Assembly (NCBI GenBank): GCA_019671135.1 | Contig: JAHRHY010000007.1 | Coordinates: forward strand, 620,001-684,000 | Reading direction: 5' to 3' | Origin: Linnemannia hyalina | Lineage: Eukaryota > Mortierellomycota > Mortierellomycetes > Mortierellales > Mortierellaceae | DNA length: 64,000 nt | Shown: one piece after another, positions 46,817 through 58,604 of the stretch | Layout of the letters: every line of letters begins with the position of its first letter | How positions within the stretch are numbered: position 1 is the first letter of the stretch | The notes under the pieces: generated by a model | The model's input: only the letters and a program-made list of their open reading frames with translations | Database searches by the model: none | Told to the model about the DNA's origin: nothing | Program-made: the position numbers and the translations under genes

Positions 46817-48748
46817 TCACTTACTCTCATCGTCTCCCCGGGGAGGCTGCTGAGGAGGAGCACCGCCCATACCGCCCATTAATCCACGAGCACTAGAGAA
46901 GATAAAGAAAAGAACCACAATATTAGAAACAAATGCCAAAATTCATAGCACAATGTCCAATAAAACGGCAAACAAATATCAAAGACAAGAACACTTACGC
47001 CTCGGCAATCTGGGGGTCTCTCATCATCTCCTCAATATTGGGGCGGTCGCCGCCAGCCATCATACGCTGAGCCATCTGCTGCATAGCAGGGTTGCTCATT
47101 AACGAGTTCAAGGCGCCAGACTGCATCATCTGCTGAGCCATGTTCATCAACGCAGGGTTGGCCATCATGCTAGCCAAGTCGGGCATACCGCCAGCACCGC
47201 CACCCAAAGCGCTCAAGTCGGGGAAACCAGCAGGCATGCCTCCGGCACCGGCGCCAGCTCCGCCGCTGCGAGCGGAAGGGGTGACCTCGTTGTCGCGGGC
47301 CTTGGTGCGGGCAGTGGCCAAAGAGCTCTTCATGGTCGCGTTGTTGGGCTCGAGGGCCAAACCCTTCTCGTAAGCAGTGACAGCCTCATTGTACTTTCCG
47401 ACAGAGAAGTAGGCGTGACCGAGACGGCTATAGGCCTTGCTGTACGAGGGATCCACCTCGGCAGCCTTGAGCGAGTCTGTGATAGCGTTCTGGTGGTCTC
47501 CCATCTGACTGTAGGCAGCAGCACTGTTAAGTGTTGTCAAGAAGAAATTCGGGTCAGTACGGTAAATACGATTGCGAATCAGTACTTTACAGGTGTCAAG
47601 TTGCTAGCAGGAGGTGGACTCATACCGGTTGGCGTAGTAGACGGCGTTCTTGGGGTTAAGAACGATAGCCTCGCCGTAGAGACGAATGGCCTCAGCGTAC
47701 TCCTTCTCGTTAACCTTGCGGTTACCTATCATGCACCCGATCCAATTGCGAACATGCAAATGTTGGCGTTAGTTTCCACTTTCAGCAGCATTACATACTT
47801 TCACATGTGCCAGTGCTGTTCCAAGTGAATCGATAAAAATCCTTACCGGCAACCTTCAAGTCCTCAGCATTCTTCTTCTGCTCAGCGGTAGGCTCGGCAG
47901 ACTTGGGGATCGAGGCGGGGGCAGCGGGGGTGGAAGAGGCAGAGGAGGCAGGAGAGGTAGCAGCAGCGGTCTATTGCAAGACGAGGAATAACAAGCCGAT
48001 CGAATACCCATCAGTCCAGTTGCCTGCATGTATTCCAAGAACCAAGAGAGTACCATGGAGTGCCTCTCTTTCAGGGTGAAGTACTGTCTGGCAAGAATTG
48101 AGTCGGGGTCATAAGTGGATGATGTGTGCTTCAGTGTCGTCCAGTGCATCCTGTTCATCAAATCCTGCATTCTTTCATTCTTTCTTGGCAAAAAAGAAGG
48201 CGATCCTGAGATGCCAGTTCCATCCCGCAGAGGAAAAATAGTCAATCTCATAAAGAAGACACGCCTCTTCCTCCATCCTGATCGGACTGTCGGTTCGAAG
48301 AGGTATTTGTTGTCCATATTTTTCATGCCTTCCAACCAGCAGGACCCGTATGAGAGAGACGAAGGTGCACAGCTCCCGCGTATGCAAAGAAGAGTCCGTA
48401 CCTTGTTTCCAAGCTTCTTCTGGGCGTTAACAAAGACGTCGAAAATCGAGACCAAGGTGGCAGGCTTGGTGCTGTAAGCCTTGGCCTGGGCAGCGTCGTT
48501 CAAGTCAACACCGAAAGCCTCTCCAATACACTGAATAGCGACTAGTAATAGTGGTAATATGTGTGAGAATTAGAGCGACTGTTAGCACATCGTTCGCTTT
48601 CCATACTTTTTCTTTTCCCTGCCAAGACATGAGAAAAAGTACCTTCGACTCCCTCGGAGTCATCCTGCTTGATGGTTCCGTTGTTGACCGAGGTCTGGAG
48701 GAACTCAAGGATGGAGAAGACAAGGTGCTTTTGCTTTTCGTCGGCCAT
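46817..48748 (-). CDS. SGT2: SGT2/SGTA TPR co-chaperone
   Basis: Six exons on the minus strand: 48748-48643, 48541-48402, 47970-47847, 47725-47626, 47523-46999, 46892-46817. Phases agree, giving 356 residues. The N-terminal dimerisation helix region (FSILEFLQTSVNNGTI, VAIQCIGEAFGVDL) binds Get4/Get5. A Ser/Ala/Pro linker follows, then three TPRs (AEDLKVAGNRKVNEKEY, NPKNAVYYANRAAAYSQM, SYSKAYSRLGHAYFSVGKY). The C-terminal Met/Gln-rich segment (MNMAQQMMQSGALNSLM, MQQMAQRMM) captures hydrophobic tails. This protein hands tail-anchored clients to the GET pathway in the cytosol. The stop used is the TGA at 46817-46819. A GTAAGT motif three codons earlier could be a donor, so a different last exon is possible. 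Intron 2 is about 430 nt. Confidence 0.92.
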
Positions 48749-48936
48749 TGGTATAGAATACGTGTTGTTGAAAGGTGGGTGTGAAGAAACAAGAGAGAAG
48801 CAAAAAAAAAGAACACAAAGGAAGAACAAAGAACGAAGGTGGGCAAAGGTTGCAGTGCAAATGGTCGCTGAAAGATAACGTGACATTTTCACAGGTGAAA
48901 ATCAAAGGGAAAAAGAACACTTTCTTGATTTTTATT

Positions 48937-51791
48937 TCATCGTGCAAGGACAGTTCGCAGGGTGGCCATGGTCTGGTCGATAGGGTATCGGAAGTTCAGC
49001 GTCGCTTGAAGATCGAGGGGGTTGTCAGTTGAAAGGACAAGGTCGCTGAAAACAACAGAGCACGGCGACAGATCATTTCGACTGTACCCCGTCAAGATCG
49101 CCAGATCCTCGCTCCAGTCAAGCCCAATCGCGCACAGCGAAATCCACACCGCCTATTTAAATATATTACTTCAAACGGTTAGTCATTTTCACTATCATAA
49201 GAGGCAACTATCCAGATGTTCTGTGGTTATATTGCAAGCACTTACCGCCGCCGCAATCTGACAAGTGTTGAATTCAAGGAAATGGTGAGATATCAAGCTA
49301 AGGTCGCAAAGAAACTAGAAATCGCGTCGTGTCAGAACAGCTAATACCGCCGAGAAAGAAAGAAAAAAAAAGACACGAGGCTTACGAAATCTCAAAAGGC
49401 CATACATCGATAAGCTGCCGTGTTTCTTCGTGATCAACGATTGCTCGCTGAATATAGTCAGAGAAGCCTGTAGCGCTGGCCACCAAAATCTCAAATTTCA
49501 GAGCCTTCAGTATGTCGACCTCCATATTCGCTATTTCCCGAGTTGAATAAAGATCGCAAAGTTGACACAGGTTGTAGGTGCCGAGCGTGCCTGCAGGCTC
49601 TTCAAGTTTCCTATACAGACGCGCGAAAAATGAAGGCCAATCGAGTTGGTTCGTGTCAATTATGATAGCCAACTCGGCTCAACAAATGGCCAGTTACTTT
49701 CTACCACTGAGAAAGTTGTATGAGTGTCCATGTCAAGGAGGTTTACCCTGCGATCATAAGTGCGCACATTCCTATGCACTGAAGTTTGTCGCGATGAATC
49801 GTTTCCGGTTTTACAACCGCAAGGTACCGGTCCAGAATATTTACTAACGACATTCACAAGAACCAAACTACAATTTAGTTTTCCAACCTCATATCCACTA
49901 CGCGCTACACTTCAGTTGGAAAAAGAACATGTTCGGCCTTACCAGCGACATGGAGAGTGCCAGGAGGGAGCTTGAACCATCCATAGCAGAGTTCTATAAT
50001 CCATTGAACAAGCGTAGCCCGATAGTCGCCAAACTCGGAATGTTCGTCAAAGTACAAATAGCGATCATATCGGCTCTATTTACATCGGAATAGTGATGAG
50101 TGAGTAGGCCGAACAGACCGAAAATGCAAACGTAACATGGGAATCGAAAGGAAGGACATTCAGAGAGTCAGGAACAAGAAAACATACCTCGATCTCTAGG
50201 AGATAGTTAAAGGTGTCGTTGGCATACTCATCCCAGTAGTGTTGACATTGAGGGAAGGGACTGATGACTACAAGGCGCGAGCGAGATATTGCTATAATGG
50301 AGACGATATGAGTGAGCGGGTGCACGACTAGGTGGGTCGAGATCTGTTGTTACACAGCATGGTTCAGGTGCAGACGACAATGGGCTGAGCTCAGCGTCAC
50401 AACACAAACAATCTAATATCACATATAGACCACCTCACACCTTTCTTTGGCTGCCTTGTCATCAGAGGTCCCAGCTGCTTGGTGTTGAAGAATGCGGCCG
50501 GCTATTCATGTCAGATAAAACGAACAATAAGAGTGTTAGAAGAACTGTTAACGACCAGGGATAACGATAACCAGGTGAAATTAATACTAATTCTACACTC
50601 CAAAAGTTTGTGAAAAAAAAAAAAGAGTCAAGAACAAGGAAGCAGGAAGGGGCTTTTGAAAAAGACAACAGTGTCGTCAGACACACTCAATTGACACGCG
50701 CGGTGTTGTGTTTGACCAACGGACACATAAATCATACGAGGTGCAACGTCTACCCACGATAGGAGGACAAACAAAGGAGGAAGAATAAATCCTCCCAACG
50801 CCAGGATTTAAGGTCACAAACCATACACACACGAGCACGACATCAAGCATAACCAGATAGTAAAAAAACGTACCATAGTAGGTGTCCCTATACTGAGCGA
50901 GATATCCGTCAAAGGAGCCCTCCGGGTCCGGGAGCCACCCTTCTTGACCGGCGTCTGCTCTTCATCCCGCCACACTTCGAATTCAGCCGCCGGTCGTGTG
51001 GCGGGAGTCATTGGAAGATCGTCATCCGGGTTGTCGTCATTGTCGCCAGTGAGAGTCAAATCTACCATTATCGAACCAGTCGATCGGCGGGACAGCTTCG
51101 GCCTTGGTTTTTGCGGGTTGGAGTCAGTTCTCCACTTCCTACCCTCAACACCACGTAGTTCGCTCTTCGGCCGTTTATTGCTATCCTGTTCGACGGGATC
51201 GTCGCTACCGTTCCAAAACCCTTCGAGGTAGGATTGACTAGCAGCGTTGTCAATAAGGTTGTCGCTATCACTGTTGTCGAATATCCCGGGTTGGGGCGTA
51301 TTCACCTCCTGGTTCGGATCCTGATGAGTGTTGTTGGAAGGAGCGTGCGAGTGTGAGCTGTTAGCTGCGCCGAAGGTATGGCGAGGGTGTTGTTGAAGAA
51401 ACGCGGAGTGTGATTGAGAACTGGGAAGGCTAACCATGGATTGAGGACTGATCTGAGAAAGTGTTAGGCCCCGGGGCCGGCTCTCTGGTGCCTCTGTCGC
51501 TTTTCTCTTTGGAGTGTCAGTTCCAGCCTCCGACGACACTGCCAAGACAGGTGAGGATTTGGAGGAGGGCTGGTGGAGCTGTCCATGAAAGACCGCCGAC
51601 ACTCCAGCATTGAGGATGCGGGCTGACTGGGGAGACGGGGTGCAGTAGCCGGTCATCTTTGACTGGATAATGCGAGTAGCATTGGAGTGAAGCGGCGGCG
51701 CGTTTGAGGGCGACGGCGTTGAAGAGGCAGAGCTTGCAGGTGGTGTGGGGTGTTGTATTGCTCCGGAGGTGGGGGATACCCTTATATCCAT
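48937..51791 (-). CDS. Mitotic (A/B-type) cyclin with long N-terminal region
   Basis: Eight exons on the minus strand: 51791-50874, 50501-50441, 50291-50188, 50075-49943, 49843-49747, 49610-49406, 49314-49246, 49152-48937. Phases agree, giving 600 residues. Residues 1-306 are disordered with many Ser-Pro sites. RAPLTDISL at about 291-299 is a good destruction-box candidate (RxxL). The first cyclin fold includes YWDEYANDTFNYLLEIE, RATLVQWIIELCYGWFKLP, NILDRYLAVVKP and MIAGKLEEP; the second includes FLCDLSLISHHFLEFN. Such cyclins activate Cdk1 and are destroyed by the APC/C. Donor choice at 49406 (GATGTATGG) is fixed by phase; the nearer GTAAGC at 49385 would shift the frame. Start: the first ATG of the exon. 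The frame continues 16 codons upstream to a stop, and a possible extra 5' exon is discussed as a finding. Confidence 0.9.
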
Positions 51792-52089
51792 GCTGGGAGG
51801 AAGGGTTTCTGTGCGGAGGGATGTGTTCAATTGCTCTTAATCGCTGCCGTCAATTATCTGGCACTCTGCTCCAACTTGCCACAGCAGGGTGCTCCAGGGC
51901 CTAAATGGATAGATATCGTCGATAAGAAAGATGGATCGAAGTGGCTAGGGCGAACAAAGTGGCTAGAACTCGCTGAAGGAAAACGGCTGGCAGTGGAGTA
52001 CACAACGTTTGATGATGTTTGATGTTTTGTGAGAGAGTAAAGACCGGTTGAGAAGAGTTGGAGAGAAAGTGCGTTATGCGAGAGTGCGT

Positions 52090-52630
52090 GTAAGTGTGGG
52101 AAGGTTTGAAAGGAATACAGGGAGAGTTGAGATGCGAGGAAGGGGAAGGAGAAGAGGAGAAGGAGGAAGGGAAGAAAGTGACCCTTGGGGGTAGGCAGGA
52201 CGATGACAAAGGAAAAGCGTTCGTATGCTACCGTGTGTCAGCTTCTTTTGCACAAGAAAGGAAAAGAATGAAAGGGAAAAGTAGAAAGAAAGAGCAGTGA
52301 GAGTAGGGAGTGATGAAGGGGGTTGGGTGAGCGAAGGAAGGAAAGGAAGGAAAGGAAAGGAAGGAAGGGAGATGTCGAGTCAAAGATGGTGGCAAAAGAA
52401 AAATAAAATATCCCAAAAATGACGATCGAGAAACGACAGTGTGATGTATTGGTGAGCCAAGGGAGCGGGGCAGTTAATGCGAATCTAGAGGATGATGAAT
52501 GAAGAAGGTACGAGGGGAAAAGAGGGACAGGATGGGAAGTGGGAAGAATGACTATGAAGCAGGGAAGGGAAGGAGGGGAGAAAAAGAGGTAGAAGGGGAA
52601 GAGGAAGCGAAGAAGTAAGCAAACAGACAG
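52090..52630 (-). promoter_or_regulatory. Long polypyrimidine tract upstream of the cyclin
   Basis: About 500 nt are purine-rich on the + strand, hence C/T-rich on the cyclin sense strand, with repeated AAGG words at 52334-52370. It mirrors the tract before the kinesin gene. Stop-free frames through it are compositional. Confidence 0.7.
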
Positions 52631-52654
52631 AGAGCAAACACAAATAATGAAAAC

Positions 52655-52720
52655 AACAACGACTACAACATCAACAACAACAACAACAACAACAACGACA
52701 ACAGCGACAACAACAATAAA
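52655..52720. repeat. (CAA)n microsatellite
   Basis: Imperfect CAA trinucleotide units, about 20 of them, with some CGA/CTA interruptions. They lie in the gap upstream of the cyclin gene. Confidence 0.9.
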
Positions 52721-53159
52721 AAAAAACACCCGACACACAGTCTGCAGTAGTAAGTACCTTCTTCTTCCTCTGTATTCCACTTGATAGTAGTAAAAGGAGT
52801 GAGTGGTTGATGGTGAATGTCGAATGCAACAAGAGGCGAGTTGATCAGACTGACCCTGGTGTCCACAGTCTTCACACAACAAAGCTTTTTTTTTCTTTTC
52901 CCTACCTCGTAAATCACAACGCCAGCAGCCAATTGCATGCTGAAAGATCTGTGGAGCAAATAATGCTGATAGGCAATCAGTGCCATATCTCGGCCGCGTA
53001 CCTCCCTCCTGAACCATGGCGCTCATTTTGTATACTTGCTTTTACGATTTGAACGACGTCTTTATTTGCGTCCGCTGATGATAAAAAAATATGTCTATTG
53101 CAAAAAAAAACCCCCCTTGCTACACCGTCCCCATACATACATACAATAGCATTCTTTCC

Positions 53160-55084
53160 TTAGGCGGACGAGGTGGGTGCTGGAGAAGTCTCGCCCTCGG
53201 CCTCGGTAGCCTCTGGGTTAGTCAACGCTGCCAATGCAGCTGGATCAGGTCCACCCTATTGAAGCATTGAAAAAAAAACACATACAAAGAAAAAGTAATT
53301 AATATGGATCGTAATAAATGCTCCCACATCCACATGCTCAGCTGCATAGCCTCTTGTTTCTCAATCCGTTCATCTTTCAAACGTTTCATCACTGGTGGCC
53401 CTCTTTCCACATCGTAGTATACACCCAAAAATGTCCACATCCACAAAAGAAAATGAAGTTTACCTTGGTAAGGATATCCCAGACACTGACACGCATCTGC
53501 TTAATCTTCTCCTCCAACTCCTTCTGCTTCTTCAGATTCTCAGCTGCCTCTTCCTCAACTGCCTTGTGTGTGCGCTTAAAGTGCTCCTGGAATTGTTGAC
53601 GCTGAGCCTCGAAGATGGGCACAGGTGGCTGCTCAGCCTGCTGGCCGCCAACACGGAACATTCCAAATCCGCCCTTACCCTTCTTGCTCTTCTGCTCCTC
53701 CTCCCACTGGAGACGCATCTGTTCCTTGAGATCCTCCTCCCACTTGGCAAACTCGACAGGAATGTTGGTGCCACGGAACTTGCTCAATGGTCCACGAACG
53801 TCCTCAACCTCCGTCAATGCGAGAGCTATAAAACAGAGAATTGGACCGTTAGCATAGGTTAACAATCAGATGTCTTGGCACAGACCACATCAAACAAAGA
53901 ATTGGTATCACATAGATACGTACTCTCAAGGAAGGGAATCATGGCAACCAACTCGGTATCGTTGGGATCACCCATCCATGGCTTCATAGCGATCGAGTTC
54001 TCGGGCTGGAGAGAGTAGGCATCAGGGTTCGAGTCCATGATGATGACCTTGGACAAGTCTCTGTTCAAATGCGACAAATCCTTGACGTGCTTTCCATCAA
54101 TATAGCGAGTACTCTCCTTGTACAAACGGTAGGGGGCATACTGGTAAGGATCCAACTTTTCCAAGATACGCATAGCGGTCTAAAAAGGGAGAAAAATAGC
54201 GTTAGGTCAATGCGACTCACTATCAGGTATGACAATGGTTCTATTGCAACGTGATCGGCTGCAAGTAACGACAAGGGCGACTTACATCCGAGTTCTGGGT
54301 GGTAAAGATGACAATCTCATAGTGCTGGAAGAGGTAGGCGAGGAAATATTCTGCGCCGGGACGCTTGGCGACTCTCCAGCCGTAATCCTTGTCCCAGGTC
54401 GAATGGATAAGGGTATTGTCGAGGTTGATAACAAGGGTGTAGGGCTGCTGGTAGGGTGCGGGAAGGGGATCGGGCAAGAGTTTGTCCCAGATGGGGTTCG
54501 ACATGCTGTCGCGTGTTGAATGGTAACGCTCCTGAGCTCTGCGGATAAATCCTGCCAAAAAGTTCTCGTCAGCGTGCCTCTCAGCGTCCCTGACTCCTTC
54601 CTCGTCCTCGTAGGGGCGTCCTAAAATATCACAGAATATAAAGTATTGAAAACCTGGTTAGCCCTCCCATGATGCTTGCGATTCAATCGAGCTCAGCGAT
54701 CGGTCCTTTTGTTTCCTTCGGTAGAATCTCGCCAAGCTAGTATCAAGGCAAGACCGGAACCAATAAAGCGGCAGACAGCATACCAACGTAGTAAGTGAAT
54801 CCGAGAGCTGTTGTTCCGAGAAGGCCGTAGAGAGCCTTGACAGCGTTGCTAGTAGGGGTCTTTCCGATCTTTGAGGGCTTGTTCTTTCCCTTGGGCGCTG
54901 TGGCCAGTGTAGGCGCGTGTCCGGTTTTTTGAGCGAGAGCCTCGGCAGCGATGCCCTTTGATGCCTGGTTGGCGGCTCCGCTGTTGGCGGGGGTGGTGAA
55001 TGTGCGGCGTGCTGCCCATGAGGGCGAGAGGCGGATGCGGGTGGCGGGGTTGAGTGCCCTCGAGATGCGTGCAAGGGATGCCAT
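53160..55084 (-). CDS. TIM50: TIM50, mitochondrial TIM23-complex receptor
   Basis: Five exons on the minus strand (55084-54784, 54620-54286, 54179-53924, 53825-53464, 53255-53160) join in phase to give 449 residues. The N-terminus ([19 protein letters not shown]) is Arg-rich and lacks acidic residues, as in a mitochondrial presequence. A membrane helix follows (about 85-101, [17 protein letters not shown]). An FCP1/NIF-type domain carries [14 protein letters not shown] at about 163-176, FTTQNSD, and [16 protein letters not shown]. The C-terminal 120 residues are a charged helix ([20 protein letters not shown]) and an acidic tail. Tim50 receives presequences from TOM and gates Tim23 in the inner membrane. 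The phosphatase signature DxDxT reads N-L-D-N-T, so the first nucleophile is absent, as is usual for this non-catalytic family. Only 150 nt separate it from the VPS1 stop. Confidence 0.94.
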
Positions 55085-55234
55085 GGTGGGTGTGTTGTAT
55101 AATGGTGGGAAGAACGGAATGGAAGGAACGACCGCCGGTCTAAAAAGGGGGAATTCTTGGCTCGGTGGCTTGCGCCGGTAAACATGATATTCTACATAGC
55201 GCCACTAATTTTGTATAATCAAATCAGGTTCTTT

Positions 55235-58200
55235 TTATTCTATTTGAATCAATGGTATGGTTTTCATCCGGACACTATCAAAGAGAAGGCAAGGAGACAA
55301 GTGTATACTCTCATTAGTATCGAGAAAAGGGTACATCACAAGATTGATGACAACATCTTTCTTTTTTACGCAAGAACATGACGTACCAGAGCCAACAATC
55401 TCGTCGGCCTTTTGGAGGGCCTCAATCATCTTCTTGCACTCCTTGCGGCGGTTCTGAGTAAAGTCGCTCTCCTTCAACAGCTCATCCAGGACCTCGGTCT
55501 TGTACAATTCCTGGAGCAACTCGCGCTGGAGCTCTTCCTTGGCATTGTTGACAAGGTTAAGCATAATAGCCTTGGGGACAGTATCGATCACAGTACGCTT
55601 AACAATGTTAAAGTACGAGGAGATCAACAGCTTGATAACCTCCGTCTCGATCTGCTCACGCTCCGACAAGTTGCCAGACGCCTTGAGAACCGATGGTGGG
55701 GGCTCCATAACACCAGGGCGCTTCTTCTTGCCCGAGAAAAAGCTTCCAAAGAAGCCATTGTTCGTGGGCTCGGGCTCGAGGCTGGGAGGGAGGTTGGCCA
55801 GAGCAGAGTTACGGTTCTTGGGGTCGACAGGTTGTGGGTTCTTGGCTTGGTTAATACGGTCGTTGATGACAGCCATGGCCTTGTGTCCGTTCAAAAAGTC
55901 GGGGTGTCCGGTGTTGATGTAGCAGGACTCCATGGAAATCAAGTCCTGAACAAGCTTGTTGGTAGGGTTCAGCTGCTTGCGGAAAAAGTTGATGACAACC
56001 TGGTAGAAACGATCCTTCAACTGGGGGAAACGCTTGAAGAGCTGCTTGGACAAGAGCTGAGTCAAGATGCGGACCAACTCGTCGAAGACCATGTTAACGC
56101 AGCGTAAACTGGGGTCCTCCAGGCGCTTGATCTGTTGCTTGATAATGACTTCGAATGCCGTGGTGCCGACAAAGAGAGCAGGTGAGGAACCAGAGGAGTT
56201 GTAAAGAATGGTACGAATGTCGACATCCTTGACCTGATCAAAGGGGTCCAATGACTTGACTCCGTTGGAATAGAGCTCGTGGAAGACAAAGCTGATACGG
56301 GCACCTCCGGAAAGCTCAAATGATGACAAATCAGTCGAGTTACCGTCGATGATGGTGCGGAACTCGGTGCAAAACTCGGTGATAATGTTGAGGACAATGT
56401 TAGCCTGTCCTGCGCCTTCAGCCATGCCATCTCCGAGTGTTGCCAATTCAGCGATGTACTTGGCAAGAGCAGCCTGGATCTTTGCCTTGATCTCGGGAAG
56501 AGTGTTACGAATGTGATGCATCAAAATCTATCGCAGGCATCGTCAAGGGAAGTATAACAGCGACTTAATGGACATTGCACATAATATGTAGATTTTGCAA
56601 AAGATCATTCCAGTGTGGTCTTGTGCATCATTGAGATAGACGTCATACCATGTTCAGCTTTCTGGCCAAGTATGGGGTTCCGCAGTATTGGGCCTTGCTC
56701 TTGTAAGCGGCATGGTTCTCGAAGAAGGCGCGCTCTCCCTCCAAGGACTTGTGGATGGACTTCTTGGTATCAATATCACGCTGTCCACGGTTGACGACGG
56801 GAACGTAGCCGAGGCGAAGGGGAATGACACGACCGGCCAAAATATCGACAACGTCTGTGCCAGCGTCCCTAGAAAAAGTGAATGACACGAGACAATGGCC
56901 CAGGCGTTAGAAGATTTGCTCCTCGCATTCATGCAGTTCAATCACACACAAACAAGAGCAAAATTGAGCAGATGCCACTAGCTGTTGCGGCCGTATTGTT
57001 CTATGTTCTTACATAAGATCGACCTTGGTCAAGACTCCGATCGTTCTGGCACCCTCAGGGTCGACATTGCGGGCAAGTTGAAGACCGTCAGAGTTGGCGA
57101 GATCGACGTTGGCGGCAGTGACTGCCAGAATGATGGAGTTGGGCTTGGTGATGTACTTGACAATCATGTCCCTGATTTGCTTTTCAATATCCTTGGGCTG
57201 GTCTCCAACGGGCAACTAATGGCAGTGAATGGTGAAACAGGCATGGTTGTGTCAGTCCTTTGATCAAGACGAATCCAGAGATGAAATATGATGCATACAC
57301 TTGTCCCACAGTTGTTGTGCTGTACCTTGGTCAAACCGGGCAAATCGACAAGGGTCAACGTCAAGACATGAGGGGAGTAGATGCGGAGGTTAATGGGAAG
57401 AGGAGAGATTCCTACCGCCAGCCAACAGAAAGAGAACACAATACAAGGTTACGATGAGATCTGACGTTTTTTTTGTTGTCGGGTGATTGAACTCAAAGGT
57501 GCGGGAGTCCAACTGATGGGTAAAATCTCTCCAGGCGGGATGAAACGAGTGCATACCTGCGTTCTTTCCAGTCTTGGCCTCGGTGTCGCGAACAATCTCC
57601 TCACGAATCAAGTTGAAGTCGGTGTACTTGACACCGGGTTGGTGCAAGAATTCACCCCACTCCTCAGCCTCCTTCTTGTCGTTCTCGTCGCCGTTCTGGG
57701 CATCTAGTAGGTAATCAAACAAATCCAAAAGAAGGAGAGACAAAGAAATGACATTATGTTAGCGTGAGCACAAACTGAAAAAAAGTTGAATAGGCAGGCA
57801 GCGGTAAAGTAGAAAAATCATCCTTGTGGTTTGACCCATTCATGACAACAAAAGAAAGAAAAGAAAAGACAGAAAAATAGCAGCAGCACATGGAAGCAGA
57901 AAAAACAAACAGTCCATCATCAACAACGGCCCAAAAATGATAAGGGGGAGGCTGTTGATAGCACGCGGATGTCCAAGCCCATGGATGAACACACACTCAG
58001 TCTGTATCCACGGAAATCTCCTCTGTCTTCCCCTTTATCCTCGTTTCCTTATCACCGGTCCAGTCCATTCCCTTCTCGTGCCTTCCATTTCCTTTTTTGC
58101 TGGGTTTTTTTTCCAGATATTTGTTGACAAAGGCGTGTGCGTATTAGGAATCAATGGCGTTGTGAGGAACGGCTGATAGTTGACTTGCCTTTGTCGCCAT

Positions 58201-58604
58201 CGTCAGAGGTGGAAGTTGCGGCAGGACGGTTGATCAATTGGAGAACCTATGTGACGACAGAAAAGGTCAAAAGAAGACGATGTCAGGGCCGTGCATCCTT
58301 CATCTACAAGTGTGTTTTTGTCCATCACCCATCCATTATTTTGCCACCACTTTTTTTATGCCTTTTTGCTTTCTTGTCAAGAGAGCTGTCAAGGAAGAGG
58401 AGACGTTACCAATGGTCGACGAGTCACGATACCGGAGCCACGGGGCAGAAAGTCGCGTCCGACAATATTTTCGAGGACAGAGCTCTTGCCAGAGGATTGA
58501 GAGCCAATGACGACGATTTGGGGGAGGTCGACGGGGTTGTGGACACCGACGGTTGAGAAGGCGTCCTGGAGCCTGTTGATGGTCCTGATGAGGGTTGCGT
58601 CCAT
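55235..58604 (-). CDS. VPS1: VPS1-type dynamin-related GTPase
   Basis: Eight exons on the minus strand: 58604-58410, 58246-58189, 57703-57557, 57411-57326, 57215-57013, 56868-56649, 56527-55387, 55239-55235. Phases agree, giving 684 residues. The GTPase has the P-loop GSQSSGKS (34-41), DLPGLTK and TKVDLMD. The stalk follows ([39 protein letters not shown]), a variable insert with [14 protein letters not shown], and the GTPase effector domain ([27 protein letters not shown]). There is no PH or Pro-rich domain, as in Vps1/Dnm1. The insert and spacing favour Vps1, which cuts vesicles at the late Golgi, vacuole and peroxisome. Intron 2 (57704-58188) begins with GCAAGT, a GC-AG intron. The last exon adds one Glu and the stop; the intron before it (147 nt) is itself in frame. 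Confidence 0.93.

Larger units (their letters stand above)
51792..53159. promoter_or_regulatory. Upstream region of the cyclin gene
   Basis: This is a 1.4-kb gap between the cyclin start and the TIM50 stop, both on the minus strand. From about 52090 to 52630 the minus strand is nearly pure pyrimidine, followed by a CAA-rich microsatellite on the + strand (52655-52720). The block 52750-53031 looks less biased and may hold a 5' exon, but I cannot assign it. Confidence 0.5.

Noticed and set aside
46817..46826. GTAAGT at the SGT2 stop as a donor to a further exon
   Set aside because: No good downstream exon was found, and the TGA directly after gives a reasonable end. The possibility is noted in the gene entry.
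49382..49405. GTAAGC donor at 49385 for cyclin exon 6
   Set aside because: It has better consensus than GTATGG at 49405, but it leaves two extra bases and shifts the second cyclin fold out of frame.
52238..53026. 262-codon minus-strand frame starting MSAMVQEGG with two CxxC pairs
   Set aside because: More than half of it is translated polypyrimidine (Phe/Leu/Ser/Val runs). The CxxC pairs could hint at a zinc ribbon, but nothing else supports it. Only the block 52750-53031 was kept, as an open question.
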